A stretch of DNA of 42,769 bases from Ruminococcus flavefaciens (GTDB lineage: Bacteria > Bacillota > Clostridia > Oscillospirales > Ruminococcaceae): NCBI GenBank assembly GCA_902777125.1, contig CACYSQ010000031.1:1-42769 (forward strand). Direction: 5' to 3'. The notes under the pieces were generated by a model. That model saw nothing but the letters and a program-made list of their open reading frames with translations, was not told where the DNA came from and did no database searches. The position numbers were made by a program, and so were the translations under genes. Positions 42,762-42,769 of the stretch are shown piece after piece (within the stretch, counting starts at the first letter, position 1; each line of letters starts with the position of its first letter).

Positions 42762-42769
42762 ATGGCAAC
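42762..42769 (+). CDS. Start of a gene cut by the window edge
   Basis: ATGGCAAC follows AAAGGAG by about 9 bases, so translation probably starts here (Met-Ala-...). Nothing more can be said. Confidence 0.55.

Overview
The window looks like chromosome from a cellulolytic, cellulosome-forming gut or rumen Clostridia, most like Ruminococcus. The clues are a GH9 endoglucanase with a CBM3c-like module, a Thr-rich linker and a C-terminal type I dockerin; a T-box leader ahead of valS; consensus SigA-type promoters with 17-bp spacers; and SipW-type (S26B) signal peptidases. No rRNA, tRNA, CRISPR array or complete insertion sequence was seen.

Positions 1-19000 are mostly housekeeping and signalling genes: a four-PAS-like diguanylate cyclase (-), a type I membrane surface protein (+), a valine T-box followed by an unknown two-TM protein and valS (+), an MmcQ/YjbR protein (+), a Dabb protein, SDR and folC group (-), the GH9-dockerin cellulase (+), ychF (-), an EAL phosphodiesterase fused to a beta-solenoid-like domain (-), and an HtrA protease (-). 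Positions 19009-19521 are intergenic and hold an 18-bp inverted-repeat element, a terminator-like hairpin and the second copy of a 71-bp repeat also present at position 1.

Positions 19522-42584 look like one system encoded by two divergent operons. The minus operon (promoter near 27.6 kb) encodes, in order, a catalytically dead EAL protein, a membrane protein related to the structural proteins, SipW-like peptidase 1, a membrane-anchored McrB/dynein-type AAA+ ATPase, a DUF2357-like coiled-coil protein, SipW-like peptidase 2, a small membrane protein and a small coiled-coil protein. The plus operon (promoter at 27.87-27.90 kb) encodes a TasA/CalY-like major subunit, then after an attenuator and a second promoter three related membrane-tethered proteins and a 3468-residue secreted protein with about two dozen GGxxG (GLUG-like) repeats. 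The layout suggests a surface-fibre or adhesin export system with a c-di-GMP-type sensor, two dedicated peptidases and an AAA+ machine. That reading is inference from domains and gene order.

The plus operon is visibly richer in A+T and uses A/T-ending codons, unlike the minus operon and the rest of the window, which use mostly C/G-ending codons. The last 110 bases hold a promoter, a ribosome binding site and the first codons of another gene.
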